This document shows positions 11,189-23,269 of a DNA stretch of 64,000 nucleotides, in pieces. The stretch is taken from NCBI GenBank assembly GCA_020746875.1, contig JAGTJL010000011.1, forward strand, positions 620,001-684,000, in the 5' to 3' direction. The stretch's first letter is position 1, and every line of letters starts with the position of its first letter. The notes under the pieces are model-generated. The model saw only the letters and a list, made by a program, of their open reading frames with translations. It searched no databases and was not told the DNA's origin. This DNA is from Rhexocercosporidium sp. MPI-PUGE-AT-0058. Its lineage: Eukaryota > Ascomycota > Leotiomycetes > Helotiales. The position numbers and the translations under genes are program-made.

Positions 11189-14123
11189 CCTCCCGACGCT
11201 GCGATGCCCTTGCCACTTCAGGCTGTGGAGGCTTGGCATTCGAACCCGGAAAGCCTGATCCAGAAGCCTGAAAGAGGGGGGCAAAGCACTGAACAAATGA
11301 CAGTCGAAAGGCGCTGCAGCTGACTGACTTTGACTGACTGGACTGACTTGACCGACTTGACCGACTGCAACGACTGCCGGTGTCGACCTTTCTTCTTCTC
11401 CTCCTTCCTCCGGAGGGTCGGAGCCTGACCAGCTGGACGTCGTATCGGTCTGGACATGGAAGACATGGAAGGCACATTGCACTGCTGTACATTACATCCA
11501 GATCTGCTTGATATACTTGCTCTGGATGGCATGAGCTGCATTCTTCGAGCTCTGTCCCATGCTACGTACCTGGAATCATTTATATCAATGCATTTACAAT
11601 TATATATCTCCTGTTAACCTTATTCTCCCCCACTTTCCCATTCCTAATAAACCCTTTCACTCACCGAACCCCCTCCCGACCCCTCAATCCCTCAGCTCCC
11701 GACCATCCACAGCCTTGCCTTCCTTACAGTAGTACTCCTTTGCCTCCCTCGCCGCCCAAACCCAAACGATCAAAGCCCAGCCCAACATGCACACCCACGC
11801 CCTCCGCCTTTCCTGCCCTCTCACTTCGCCTCTGCCTTCGCCTCTGACTTCGGCCATATCAAATCAAATCACGACTCCTCCACCGAAAAACGCCCTCTAC
11901 TCACAAAACCTGAAATTTCACTCCATAACATCTGACGAAAAGGGAGCCACATGTATAACCTACGAATAGGTAATTTACTCCCTGTCAGACTCAACTCAAC
12001 TGATCCTCACTAATCATCATAAACCATCTTTCGTCATCACAAACTTAAATCCCCGAACTCTCCTTCAAATACCGGTAGCAGAAGCAGAGCAAAACCCTCG
12101 CTTCTCTCCCTGTACAAGCTCCACCCAAGCACGGAAAACCCCTCATTCCATGCCATCCCATCCCATCATCCTCATTACCCTTCTCACACATCCGCAGAAC
12201 CTCCTTCCTCGGGCCTCCCCCTATCCCTTATATCTGCATACTGTAACCTAACCCCTATCAAAACCCTCCTTACTCGCGCATTTCTTACTTCGTCCTTAAC
12301 ATCTGCTTAACCCCACGGACCAAGCCCGCCTCATTATTACAGCCGCATTGATGAGGTACCACCATCCGACACGTTTCAGAGCAGTCCGGTACATAAATGC
12401 CTCTTTCCTCGCCTCCACCAACAAACGAACGCATTACCGCACATACCGGCGAAAAACCTCCCTCCCCCTCCTACCTCCTGAAATGCGCGATTAATAACTG
12501 CGCGACCTCACATCCAATCCTCGCCTCTTCTCCTCCTCGTAAATCTGCGTCATCCAATTCGATCCAATCCTACGAAGTATGTATGCTACCTTCTTTACAG
12601 CCAATTCCCTATTCGGCCTCACCCCTCGTTCCCCAATATACCCAGCTGTAACCTATCTAGGCCACCGCTCTGGTCCAATGGTAACCTTAAAACATTTGCC
12701 TTCTTCAGCCTGCCTACGAATACGGTACAGAATTTATTTGCCTTGCTCACTTGGTCGCCCGCTCGCTCAGGGGCTGAATATGCAATATGTAGGTAGCCTT
12801 CTGCTCTGTGCCATGTCACGTTAGGCTCCAAGCTCGCCTGAGCTGAGCTGGGCTGGGCTGAGGGGTTTCCACCCGTTCAAACATTCCCTAACAAGTTCGA
12901 GAAATAACTCCTAGACTTATAAAATACACCATATACAAACCAGATACAATTTTTCAGTACCTCAAAATACAGCACCTCAAACTTCGCATTGCAACTCCAC
13001 TCACGTCTCTTTAAATACACCGCATTCGGTATCCCGAACTCGGCATGTTATATATAGACGACTCTGCACCTCTCCAATCAATGAAGCATCCACATCCATG
13101 ATGCAATACCGAGTGGCATAGATTCTCTCCCATCCCATCCCCTTCCAATGCATCCCAATGCATCCCACCAACAACCCCTCTTCCACCATGGGGTTCACCA
13201 ACCACATTCCACTTCCTCAGACCCCCAAATCCAGTCCACTCCAATCCAATCCAACCCTAATGAATCACCGCATCCATCCTCACTTCTCACCAACCACAAT
13301 ATTCCATTCCATTCTTCAATTGGTAATCATGCACTGCCAACGCCCAACAAAGCCTCATCCCCTCCCATACCTCCCTCCCTCTTCCCCGCGCTTACCCATC
13401 CATTCGGAAGCGCGCCCGCCCACCTGCCTGCCTGCCTGCCTGCGTCCAACACATCCCGCATAGATGGCATAATTACTTCAATACTCGTAGGTAGACAAGC
13501 ATAACAGCAGCTCCCCAGTAAACGACACGAGTGAATGTGAACACAAGACAGCTGCGAGCCTAACTCCCCCCTCCCCCCACGCCCGCGCATCATTCGTGAC
13601 GGTGAGATGTCTTTCCGTCTGTACGTTTACGCATTTTTTCCCCCTTTTCTGTCTAAAGCTAGGGTATGCGAGCGTCAGATGACGAAGATGAGCTACAGTA
13701 ACTTACTTAAGGCTTAAGGAAGAGGGGCTCGAGGAGGAGGAGGAGAAAGCCACAGACATGCTCACCAGCCCAGCCGCGCCACACCACACCTATCCCTATC
13801 GTCCCCCCCACACACAATCTAGCGAGCCGAGAGCTTCATTTGTCAAGGCAGGACGGGAACGGGGACGGGGACGGGAAAGCTAAAAATAAAATACTTTAAA
13901 ATCATTTAGTTCGTACTTCGTAAGAGCTCTTTCTCAGTTCGGTTCGGTTAGGTCATGATCAACAAAGCAAAACAAGGCAAAGAAGGAAGGAAGGACAAGA
14001 CAAGAAAGACATCGTCGAATAGTTCTAGTGATATAACAAAAACTCGGGATTTCGGGATTATATGTATGTATGTAAGGGCAACGAGTAGGGCTGGAAGATG
14101 AACCTTACCTTGCTTTTTTCTGA

Positions 14124-14141
14124 TATCCCATGGAGTGCTGC
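14124..14141 (+). repeat. Left terminal inverted repeat
   Basis: TATCCCATGGAGTGCTGC, an exact complement of 16148-16165. Confidence 0.9.
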
Positions 14142-14214
14142 GACTACCACAATTAGGCGAGACAGGGATTACAGCCAATCAGGGAGCCAGGATTTTGTAT
14201 GAGGATGCTTTATT

Positions 14215-16027
14215 CTACCTTCTACCATGATATATATCGAAACAACTGCCTGTATAACACAAAAAAACGTTACACTCTTGACAGCCATATTGAGTAGACC
14301 TTCGAGTAGAAGACCTCTGGAAATTAGCTGTAATTACACCTAGTGCAACGCGTTTTCTGTCAGGGTCACCATGCCTCTCTCCTAGACAGTTCTTACAGTC
14401 CCCTCTCCAAGCTATCTTGACGCGCGAATGGCGATATAAAGGTACAGTGAACTCTTGCATATTTCCATGGGAAAGTGACCTTTTCCGTGTACCTCTTATA
14501 TCGCCCGCCGCATGTAAAAGTGGCCGCATAATCTCCTTTCTGAATTCCACTTGTTTGGTCCACCTGTCTTCCTTAGAGAGCTCGTTATGGTCTATAGCAT
14601 TAGCATGAATGGAAATCAAGTAGCAATTGACTAAAATAGTATGTAAGAGCTAATTCTATATAGCCTGCCATCCTCCCTTGCGAATCATACGTTCCCCAGA
14701 GTTGTAAGACTTCAATTGATTTCCCACATCCACAGCTCCCATAAATTGATTGTAAAGCCATGCAAATACAGGTTCATTAATCTCCATAGTATAATGAGTG
14801 CTAAAGAATGCTTTAGCTGCTGCTGCGTTTGTTGATGATTTGCCTGGCTTCCGTCTGAGGGTTTTGATTGTGCCAGAGCCGTCGTTACAATTGCAAAGAA
14901 ATAAGGCAGGGGCATTATCGTTCCATAATATATGGCACACCTTTCCGGAGGGCGAAACAGCTGTGTGGATCTCGTTGTACTTTAATTTTAGGTGGCCTCT
15001 TTTGCCTTAGTTGACTTTAAGTTCATGGATCCTTTGCACGATTCCGGCATCCATTCTAGCTGTCCTAATTGCACCAATTTCCAGCTCTCGGAGGTGTTCC
15101 AGTAAAGCATTAGACGTGAAGAAGTTATCTAAGTACACAATATATCGCTATAGCGGAAGCTGCTCCATCAAATGAACCACTACAGCTTGAGTCTTATTGC
15201 CTCCTTTCCCGTACTTATTTCCACCTAAAGCCGCAGGGGTTTTGACTCCAATAAGACCAGTTCCTTTGCCGTGAAACACTCATCGTAAGAAGTACCCCTT
15301 CTCTGCTACCACCCATATCTTATAGCCTATAAGAATAGGTTTTGTTAGAATTATTATGGTCTCCTTTGCACGGCCAATGAACCGCTTCATACACTCATCC
15401 ACGGCTACATTCCTTCCGGGAGTCCACAGTTAGCAGGATACATCTTATATATGGGAATTAAGTGGTTCTACCTATAAAAAGTAAGTATTTAAATGATCCT
15501 CTTGAGTTTAGATATACCTTATCCCATGTAGTTGGCTTAAAAATAAAAATAGGATCACTTAGACAAAACCTCCGGTTTAAGAGCTGGAATCTGTCCCTAC
15601 TCATATACTTCTGGATTGCATGTTAGGGGTCGTCCTCCTGCGTAGACCAGTAGTTTTTTATCTCATTTTCGTCGTGGATTAACATGTAAATTAAGATCCC
15701 AAGGTACACTTTAATCTCTATAATATCGGTAAGATACTAGTTATTTGCCCTATAATACGGCAAAGAAGGATCATCCGGCTCTTTCACATTTTAGTTGGTA
15801 AAATCAACGATTTGAAATAGAATTTGGTCTGTAAAAAACAACGAGAATATAGCTAAAGGGTCGTTTGAAGCAACAGAATTAGGTAGGTTGATTTGTGGAG
15901 GAAAGTCGATACAAATGAAGTCTTGAAAAGGTCCTTTACCTTCAGGAATTGGTTTTGATTTGGGCCGGAGGGTTCCGTTATGAATAGGGTCGTCTTGCAC
16001 ACCTTCCTGCATCTTGTGGAGCTTCAA
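14215..16027 (-). pseudogene. piggyBac-type transposase relic
   Basis: Read on the minus strand from 16027: an N-terminus with DPLAIFSLFFTDQILFQIVDFTN, then VYLGILIYMLIHDENEIKNYW, the RFQLLNRRFCLSDP region, NVAVDECMKRFIGRAKE (first catalytic Asp), KIWVVAEKGYFLR, YIVYLDNFFTSNALLEHL (second Asp), HILWNDNAPALFL (third Asp), MGAVDVGNQLKSY, and a terminal cysteine-rich finger (CKNC, CQEC, CYTGSC) near 14,250-14,400. So the DDD triad survives. The frame is broken by several stops, including TGA after YFLR and TAG before RYIVYLD, and by small shifts, so no full protein can be made. The family cuts and pastes DNA in the nucleus. Confidence 0.85.
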
Positions 16028-16147
16028 TTATATGTATTTTAGCTAATATTTACAATTATGACGATGCAGGATCATGTTGTTATGGTGCTGTTGCATGGGG
16101 CAACGGACCCCTGCAAGCTCCTAAATGTGACCCACTTTTTCGTGGGT

Positions 16148-16165
16148 GCAGCACTCCATGGGATA
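16148..16165 (-). repeat. Right terminal inverted repeat
   Basis: Exact reverse complement of 14124-14141; next to an internal CCCAC/GTGGG hairpin. Confidence 0.9.
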
Positions 16166-18016
16166 CATAGTGCGAAGAGGCGGTTGGTTCTCGTTTGTAA
16201 ATCTACTGTTTAACTTATTTTTTAATTTTTTCTTCTTCTGTGATATCATAGTTTCTGGTCTTTATCTTTAATTACTTCCTTCTTCTTCTTCTTCTTCTTC
16301 TTCTTCTTCTTCTTCTTCTTCTTCTCCTCCCCTTTCTTTGGGAGACAAGACATTATTATAGAAAAACAATCTTAGACTTTGAGAGTCCTGCCTAGTTGGC
16401 ACGGCCACATCTCCCATATTACCCATGATACTAGCGTATCATTGTGTCCTAAGACTTCTAAATTATTTCACTTCTACAAAATCTGTACAGATCCATATAA
16501 GTTACAGCTTAAACGAAGCAGTCCCTCTTAAAAGTCCAATCCCAGCTTTACCTCTCCAAAAACCCACCCAAAATCTTCCTTAAAAAAGAGTCTCCTACTA
16601 CCAAACTCCTTTCATTCCCTCCCTATCTCCATTCCACATCTTTCTCCACACACTAAATCCTACCCTCGCCCTCCAACGCCTCCACTCCCCTAAATCCTCA
16701 CGCCTCCCTCCCCGCTATAACTGAAGCAGAACCTGCACGTACAACTTCTCACCACACCTTCTCTTCACCTCATATCCTCGACACATAACCATAGCAAGAC
16801 CATTCTCATCCTCGAGTTTAGAGATTGAGAAGAGGATTCCGCAGGTGCGGCATATTTTTAATAGTGAGTAGGGCATTGCGTGTAAGATGAATGCTAGAGG
16901 AATTCGGGTAGGTGAACTGGATGGCGAATGTTATTGATTAGTCGTGACGAACTGTTTGAGCTCAAAGGGAAAGGCATTTCCTCTTCCTTTTTGGCATCAG
17001 GTCGAGAAAAGAGAACAGAGATCGCCTCACGGGTTTCTTTTGAGGTCTGAGGTCTGAGGTGAAGAGAATACAGTATCGTCAGAAATAATCTCGGGAACGT
17101 TTTATAGATGCTTCAAGTATGCTGTTAGAAACTCGTCCACAAATGGTTGTTACTTCGCTATTATGCTTGGTGGACTCGCTGATGCGTCTGCGTTTATCTA
17201 GCCCTAGATGGCTACGGCCATGCGAAATTCTAATCAGGCATGGAGGAGGCTGATGGGGACCCGATCGTGGCGTCTCGGACGACTGGGCTTTCTGCCCCGA
17301 CATTGACGAAGACTGCTCATATTTTTACCCTTCCCGCTGCGATCCCAGTGGGAGACTTCGAGGCCGAGTTCAGTTTGTTCCAGACGGTCTTTTGTTTACC
17401 CGTATTATGATGTGTAGTGGTGAGTATGAGGACGAGCAAAGGTAAGGCAAGGTTATCACGTACATGCTCAGGATTTTGTATTTGGGTATTTATCGTGATG
17501 GTCCATTAGTGCCGTGAATCCAAGTAGACGTAGGCCTATTGAGCCTCAGCTGACGCTTGTTACCGGAAGTCCAATCCAAAACCAGAAGCCATTCCCGAGA
17601 ACCAAGTCCAACAACCTCTTGGAGGTTTTGCGGTCAAGTGCCACACAGCCTTGACTGGATTCGCTTCACTCACTGTACAACATCAATTAGCGTCATGCAA
17701 GAGACTTTGGCACTACACCGTCACTTCAACCTTGTTTTGATACTACTATCTCTTCAACCTTCACCACCTGACTCGCAAGAACACGATGCATCCAGAAGTC
17801 CCACCGTCCTATGGCTTACACGTTTGCCGATGTGCCGCTTGATAGTAGAAGATCGCTCACACGCCACAACTTTTCTCGCCTCATGCAGGGCACTTTTGTG
17901 TGGCAGCCTGACGTCGTGTGTAATGTCTCTATCTTGTTACAACTGATATAAGGTAGGTTCTGATCCCATTTCCACAGCTCTTCGAAGCAAGACATCCGAC
18001 TGTCATCAACCTCACA
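16166..18016. other. Intergenic, no gene recognised
   Basis: It contains the TTC microsatellite and pyrimidine-rich DNA (16,550-16,800). The right end is the presumed promoter of the Clr5 gene. Frames near 17,079-17,303 (minus) and 17,557-17,946 (plus) show no family motif. Confidence 0.5.
16276..16326. repeat. (TTC)n microsatellite
   Basis: An almost pure run of TTC/CTT triplets (about 16) just outside the right end of the piggyBac-type element. Confidence 0.95.
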
Positions 18017-19189
18017 ATGAACAGCCCTAACAAAGTATCGCTCCATCCAGCCAAGTCATACACCCCACAACAATGGGAGCAAAAACGGGCCCTCATCACC
18101 AGGCTCTATCGCGATGAAGCAAATACCCTCCACCAGGTCCGACTGGCTCTCGCAGAAGGCAGGTTCCGTCCTACGTGAGTTCCCTTCCATAAATTTGAGT
18201 TGTGATTACTACTCTTTTGGAAGCCTCTACTGATACTTCCTAGTGAACCCATGCTCAAGAAGCGTATAAAGAAATGGGGCCTCGACCGCAAGTTGAAAGA
18301 GGCTGACATGATCTATGCGTTGCGTCTTGCTTTGGAACGAGGGAAGTCTGGGAAGCAGACCGAGTTCTTGATCAGGGAACGAACTGTCACTTTCTCGGAC
18401 ATTGAGAAATACTTTGGGCGGAAGGGTATCAAGGACTTGCAGGCATTCGGCAATGGAACGAGCTCCGCCCAGCCGACGATAACGATGCGATCCTATACCC
18501 CGAGTCCCGAAATTCCTGTTGAAGAGGACTTCAGCGAGGTTCACACAATCGCCATTCCAGATCTACCTTCGCTTCCTGAAGTTTATAACTGGCCGGTCTC
18601 GAGAACGACTTTGGTTCAACTGGAGCAGATCTTGCAATTTGGACGCATCTTCTACGATGCTGTATGTCGCCAGGGTCGAGCGACGGAGCTCTGCCCAAAG
18701 TTTCGGCTTCCAGACCTGCAAATATTCCAAGAACATCTTAAGAGAGCACATTTGCTACTGGACCAGCACCGCAACGCCGAAGCCTTCCAGCATTTCAACG
18801 ATTGTTTTGACTTAGTACCTCATCTTCTCCGAAGCGAATGCCCCCTTTTGGTTCCATGCCTGTACCAAATACTCGTCTTCGACTGGCACATTACTTCCAT
18901 GGACGTCATTTCCAGGCTAGTGGGATTTGTGGCAGACATGATGATCGCACAGAATCATCCAGGAGCATCGATTGCAAAACTTCTCCCGCAGTGCGTTCAG
19001 CTCATCATGCCTTTGCGAACTCGGCAAATGTACAACTTGGAAGACTTCGAGCAGGCTCGCGACTTAGCTCAGAAAGCTCGTGCATCCACTCGACTGATGC
19101 TTCCGAGGGAGTATCCTGACTATCCCTTGCGGCTTGATTATTGTGAAACGCTAGACTGCAAGATCGATTGGGTTTCCAAAGAGAGCTAG
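18017..19189 (+). CDS. Clr5-domain protein
   Basis: The ATG at 18017 opens MNSPNKVSLHPAKSY, followed by the Clr5 domain: WEQKRALITRLYRDEANTLHQV, then RFRP. A 69-nt intron (18175-18243, GTGAGT ... CCTAG) joins it to TEPMLKKRIKKWGLDRK, which is the classic second half of the domain. After splicing the frame runs ~366 residues to TAG at 19187-19189. Residues beyond the domain are mostly helical (HLKRAHLLLDQHRNAEAFQHF, DLAQKARASTRL). The Clr5 domain was named from a fission-yeast silencing factor; in Pezizomycotina it is an expanded family, probably DNA-associated, of largely unknown function. The tail may originally have continued to 19576 (see next entry), so this copy could be truncated. Confidence 0.8.
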
Positions 19190-19576
19190 CCTTTCTGCAC
19201 CAAGGCTGTCTCGCATAATATCACCGGCGTTGGTATCGGATGGGTTCCCACACAATCAGAAAGATGATCGGGAATATTTCGATCCGGAAGAGGCCCAATG
19301 ATCATGGATAGCATAACCTCGCAATCTACTCTAGAAGAGCTATACCACCCTGATCTTTTACCTCCTCCTGCAGTCTCGCGGGAGCCGACTCATTTGAGTG
19401 AATACCAATTCGGCGGGTTCCAACAAAGCACCCATCTCCACACTTATACTACATCACTTCCAGAGCGCTCAACTTCTTACCAGACGCTTTCTTATCAGAT
19501 TCCAACCTATGGGTACCAGACGTCCACTTTGATAGAGGAAGAGTCCGGAGGAAGTAGATCACAAAAGCTTGACTAA
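19190..19576 (+). pseudogene. Probable shifted C-terminal extension of the Clr5 gene
   Basis: After the stop at 19189 a protein-like stretch continues one frame over (LSAPRLSRIISPALVSDGF, then KDDREYFDPEEAQ), and at 19298 the original frame resumes with MIMDSITSQSTLEEL, a Pro/Ser/Thr/Tyr-rich tail ending SRSQKLD at 19576. Two compensating single-base shifts would make one continuous ORF. An unrecognised intron or a separate short gene are alternatives. Confidence 0.4.
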
Positions 19577-20527
19577 GACCTATTCTAGAGTTAGTGTTAT
19601 TGTACTTTGTTTCCTCTGAACTAGTCTATGTGCCACATCAACCAGAATTCACACCATCCTCCCTAAAATCAAGTTACCAATGAACCCACAACCCCATCTC
19701 AATAACCCTCCACATTCTCGTTCCCACAAATCCCTCCTCCCCTCCCCTCTACCCACACCCACTGGGCGACCTTTGCAACGGGTTTCATATTTAGTCCCAA
19801 CCCTTTAAACGTTTCCTCTAATACTCAAAATAGTCTTTCCTAAGCACTTTCAAGCCATTAACTCCTCTTCCTCTACTCTCTGAACCTTGATTCCACTCAT
19901 CTCTTGACCAAGAATCTACATAAGCTCCCCGGAATGCTTTGGAAAAGACGCCGTGTGAGCTACAAGGCATCAGAAACATGGTGGTCGAATATAGGGCAAG
20001 GAGCTGTTGGGTGAAGTGGAGGAAGTCTTGTCTTTCCAAAGTCGCCCCATCAATCACCAAATGCACTATATTCAGCATCCCCTCTGCTCCCTTTCTAGCT
20101 AGAAATACGAGTAGGTGTTAACTTAGGATCCATACGATTGCAAGCATCAAAAGCTAGTTTAGTCTCCTCCCCCGCCCACCCCCTACAACACTCTTTTTCT
20201 TGTTTTTGGATGTTAGATTTGGTGTCGGCAGTCCTCAATCCGCGATGGAGCGAGAGTTGATGCGTTCTGAGGCTGAATTCGGGAGAGCGTGGGTGCTCAC
20301 CCAACTCATACAACCTTATCCTCAATTCTTCGAAAATGTCGCCTGGCTCCATGCTGCTTACTGTGAGTAGCGCCCGGTAAACCATTGTTGTGGATCTGCG
20401 TTGGACGGTATAAACATGAAATAATTACAGTGGGTAACCTTCGTATGCCTATATAGCCTTTCCATATTCCCAGTGCAAGGAGACACCCACACTTTTTCAC
20501 GAAGGGTAACCCGGCCGTGTAACATAG

Positions 20528-20745
20528 ACATCTGCCTGCAGCATAACTAAGCTCAATGATTAGCTGAGCCTCAACCCCCCCTCGAGGTCGAAGTCAACGC
20601 AGCTGGCCACTTTTAGGCAGCGAGCTGAAAATACTTATCACACAGAAGTCCGCCTGCAGGACAATGAAGGTCGGTGATTGGCTGAACCCTACATACCCTC
20701 CCCAAAGTCAATGGGACAGGCCGCCTTTAGTTGAGCTGAGGACAT
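20528..20745. repeat. Degenerate tandem duplication, ~115-bp unit
   Basis: Shared blocks in the same order: CTGCCTGCAG against CCGCCTGCAG, ATGATTAGCTGA against GTGATTGGCTGA, GAAGTCAACG against AAAGTCAATG, and GGCCACTTTTAG against GGCCGCCTTTAG. Most differences are transitions. Confidence 0.65.
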
Positions 20746-21289
20746 CTGTTGGCATGGCTCTAATAAACTGCAATTACTAGAACTCATTCATCCTATCAAT
20801 CACACCGATCTGCCTCAGCTTCATCACAACCAAGCAGCCTGTGATCAATTTAACCCCATTTAACAATATAATTAACTACTTCGTACCAAGCGCAACAATC
20901 TGAAATTTTATGCCCTGTGTTTAATGATCCAGATTTTACTTAATACAGAAGAAAAAAGACGATCCAGATTGACTCAGCTACCTGCCACGAGTGTTTATCA
21001 CGTGTTGCTCATCTATGGTTCTTGGTGCTTATCCGAGTCTGGCCGAGCCTCAGATCACAAGCTGTCCCTGATCTTAGTAATGGAATATATTACTCTTATA
21101 ATATTTTGAGGGCTTTGATTTCATTCTTTTGGGAGCAGTGTTTATTGATAGCAAGATTAACAGTGTTAGGGCAGTTGTATGATAGTCACATGACACTATT
21201 CTTAGCCTGTACAGCAGAACATAATTAACAACATAATTCGTAGCAGTTCGACTAATACTAAAATAGCCGAAGCTATTATATAGCGGCAG

Positions 21290-21335
21290 TGGGTTCAACC
21301 CATCATGCCTTCACGAACTCGGCAAATGTACAACT
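21290..21335 (+). repeat. Fragment matching the Clr5 gene
   Basis: CATCATGCCTT, then CACGAACTCGGCAAATG and TACAACTT, match 19004-19036 of the Clr5 gene nearly base for base. The match stops abruptly on both sides, so this is a shard of a paralogue or a local copy. Confidence 0.65.
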
Positions 21336-23269
21336 TAGGCGGACATCATTTTCGAGAAGTATGTAAATACCCTCAGTAATAACAATGCAGAAGTTCAGTA
21401 ATAAAGTCTACATAATCTAGGATGCGAACTCCAACCTCGATAGTCTTCTGCTGAGATATTGGTATAATAAGAAGCTCGGATGGTACGAGTAAGGATCTCC
21501 CACCACATCTCCGTCCAACGGATCTCTCATTGAAAAAACGCAGGTCATTTTCAACACTACACCCACTACGTCAGGATTACGCCTGCGAAACTCTCGTTCT
21601 ACCCAAGAGTACCGAGTGGAAAGAAGGCCGCCTCCACAGCAAGGCACAGCGAAAGTGTTCGATAATTACATATGTAGAGCCATGAGAAAGTCTTAGACTG
21701 ACGTGGCGGATGTTCTGAAGGGCGCTGTAACTATAGAAGTTCCTCGCTAGGGACTGGTCGGTTGTCTTATGACTTTGAACGCTTGCATGGTTACGAGCAT
21801 GATATTCCGTTTCATCCTTGAACACCGGGTAGTGGAGGCAATGTAGGCAATGTTGTAGCACTGCGGCTAGAGTGTGCTCGCTCTCGGGACGCCAGAACCA
21901 AGTGTCACAAAAACATGGGAATTTCTCTCAAGTGCTAGGGGGCGCATCATCGCGGTGTTGCATGGAGTTTTATTGTGTGAAGGCAGCCCCTGATGTCCTC
22001 CCACACAGATTCAGATGCTTGCAAACTTCAAAGTTCAAAGTATTTTGTTCCTCTTGACCGTCATCCGAGGACATATTTCTTTGTCAATGACCTCGATTCC
22101 CGAAACATACTGGTAAAATTCCCATGTTGTGTGCATCCCTCTCCTACAACTTTAAAGTTGAATTTGCTGTATAGCGGAATTCCGTCAGGAGAAGCTATGA
22201 CAAAAGAATTCCAACCATTCAAATCCGCCTGGTGGCGGCCCCACGTGAGAAGAATAGATCCAACACCCTTCCTTTGATGCTCTGGCGCACTAATATGGTG
22301 TTGAGTCTTAAGAACACTTAGATACCTCTAGTAGAAAGACCGTTGCAAAGCTTACTCCATATGTTCCGTTGACCAAGCAACACCTTTAGCTGCCCATCTC
22401 TTAGACGCCTCGAGATCTGATTCCAAGCTTCGAAATTCAGTGCCGCAGGGTTCTAGGACTTTCGCTTCTCGTTCGCTGTTGCATTTTGCTTGTTCCTTGA
22501 CTACTGTACTCTAGAGTCCACATAGCAAATCCAACGAAACTAGAGCCGCACGTCACTGCACGACTATAGCAAGCATTGTTCTCCAAGCTTTCTTCCATGC
22601 CTTTAACTGTCCATCTTATTTCCTCGCTTTCGTCATACGAGTCTGCGTCCGCTTCTGGAATTTAATTTAAGCCTCGAGGAGCTGATCTTGGACCGGATTT
22701 AAGTGCGACAAGAGTTAATCGTAATATACCTTCGTAACTCGAGACTTTTTCCTAACTATTATTAATCTCTTCCGAGTATGTCGAAGTGTAAGAGAGCTAA
22801 TTTGATCACACTCGTTGAGCTCTCGAAATACTGAGGTTCGAGAGGTCTTAGATTCGGCTATAATAACCTTTATTTCCTTGACCGCGTCATCTCGATTAAA
22901 CGTATCGAAAAACCGAGACTTCGTAGGTGTGTCGTATTCTTTAAGGTTTTCTCTTTATAATAGAGGCTGCCTTTTCTTTACGTTAGGTAGTGTGCTGGAG
23001 CAGGAGTGTTTGACTAGTTCGGGAGAAGGGCGTTTCCGTTCCGGCGTCTAAATAGGTCAGCTTCGCGGCCTAGCGTCCTGTTTACTGTGCACTTGACGGC
23101 ACGAATCTACTCGATTACAGTAGAACTCGTGGTATTATGCTGTCTTAAAGAGTTGGTGTTGTCAACGCGTTCCTTCCCCTGGTGGGCTGAGCGCTAAGAT
23201 GTTGCCAAGTCCGAGAACTTGCAGATGCGAAGGCGGGCGGCATTGAAATCCGGCCATCTCAATATTTGG

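Larger units (their letters stand above)
9470..14123. other. Long gene-poor interval with low-complexity tracts
   Basis: The left part (to about 10,250) is purine-rich on the plus strand and is probably the CK1 promoter and 5' leader. From there to 14,123 I find only short frames of skewed composition, pyrimidine-rich runs (around 11,640-12,500 and 13,100-13,600), short microsatellites and no conserved motif. A non-coding transcript or an unrecognised small gene cannot be excluded. Confidence 0.5.
14124..16165 (-). mobile_element. piggyBac-type (DDE_Tnp_1_7) DNA transposon, decayed
   Basis: A ~2.04-kb element bounded by perfect 18-bp inverted repeats (TATCCCATGGAGTGCTGC at 14124 and its complement ending at 16165). 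A single transposase relic on the minus strand fills most of it. If the outer TA belongs to the host, the duplication would be TA instead of the TTAA usual for piggyBac; the sequence alone does not settle this. Just inside the right repeat is a small hairpin (CCCAC ... GTGGG at 16131-16147). Confidence 0.85.

Noticed and set aside
11180..13600. Many overlapping 60-118 codon frames on both strands
   Set aside because: Composition reflects pyrimidine-rich low-complexity DNA (Ser/Pro/Leu/Thr), with no conserved segment.
21860..21960. Possible Zn2Cys6 finger (CARSRDARTKC)
   Set aside because: One required cysteine is Ser and a stop follows; neighbouring sequence shows no regulator domain.
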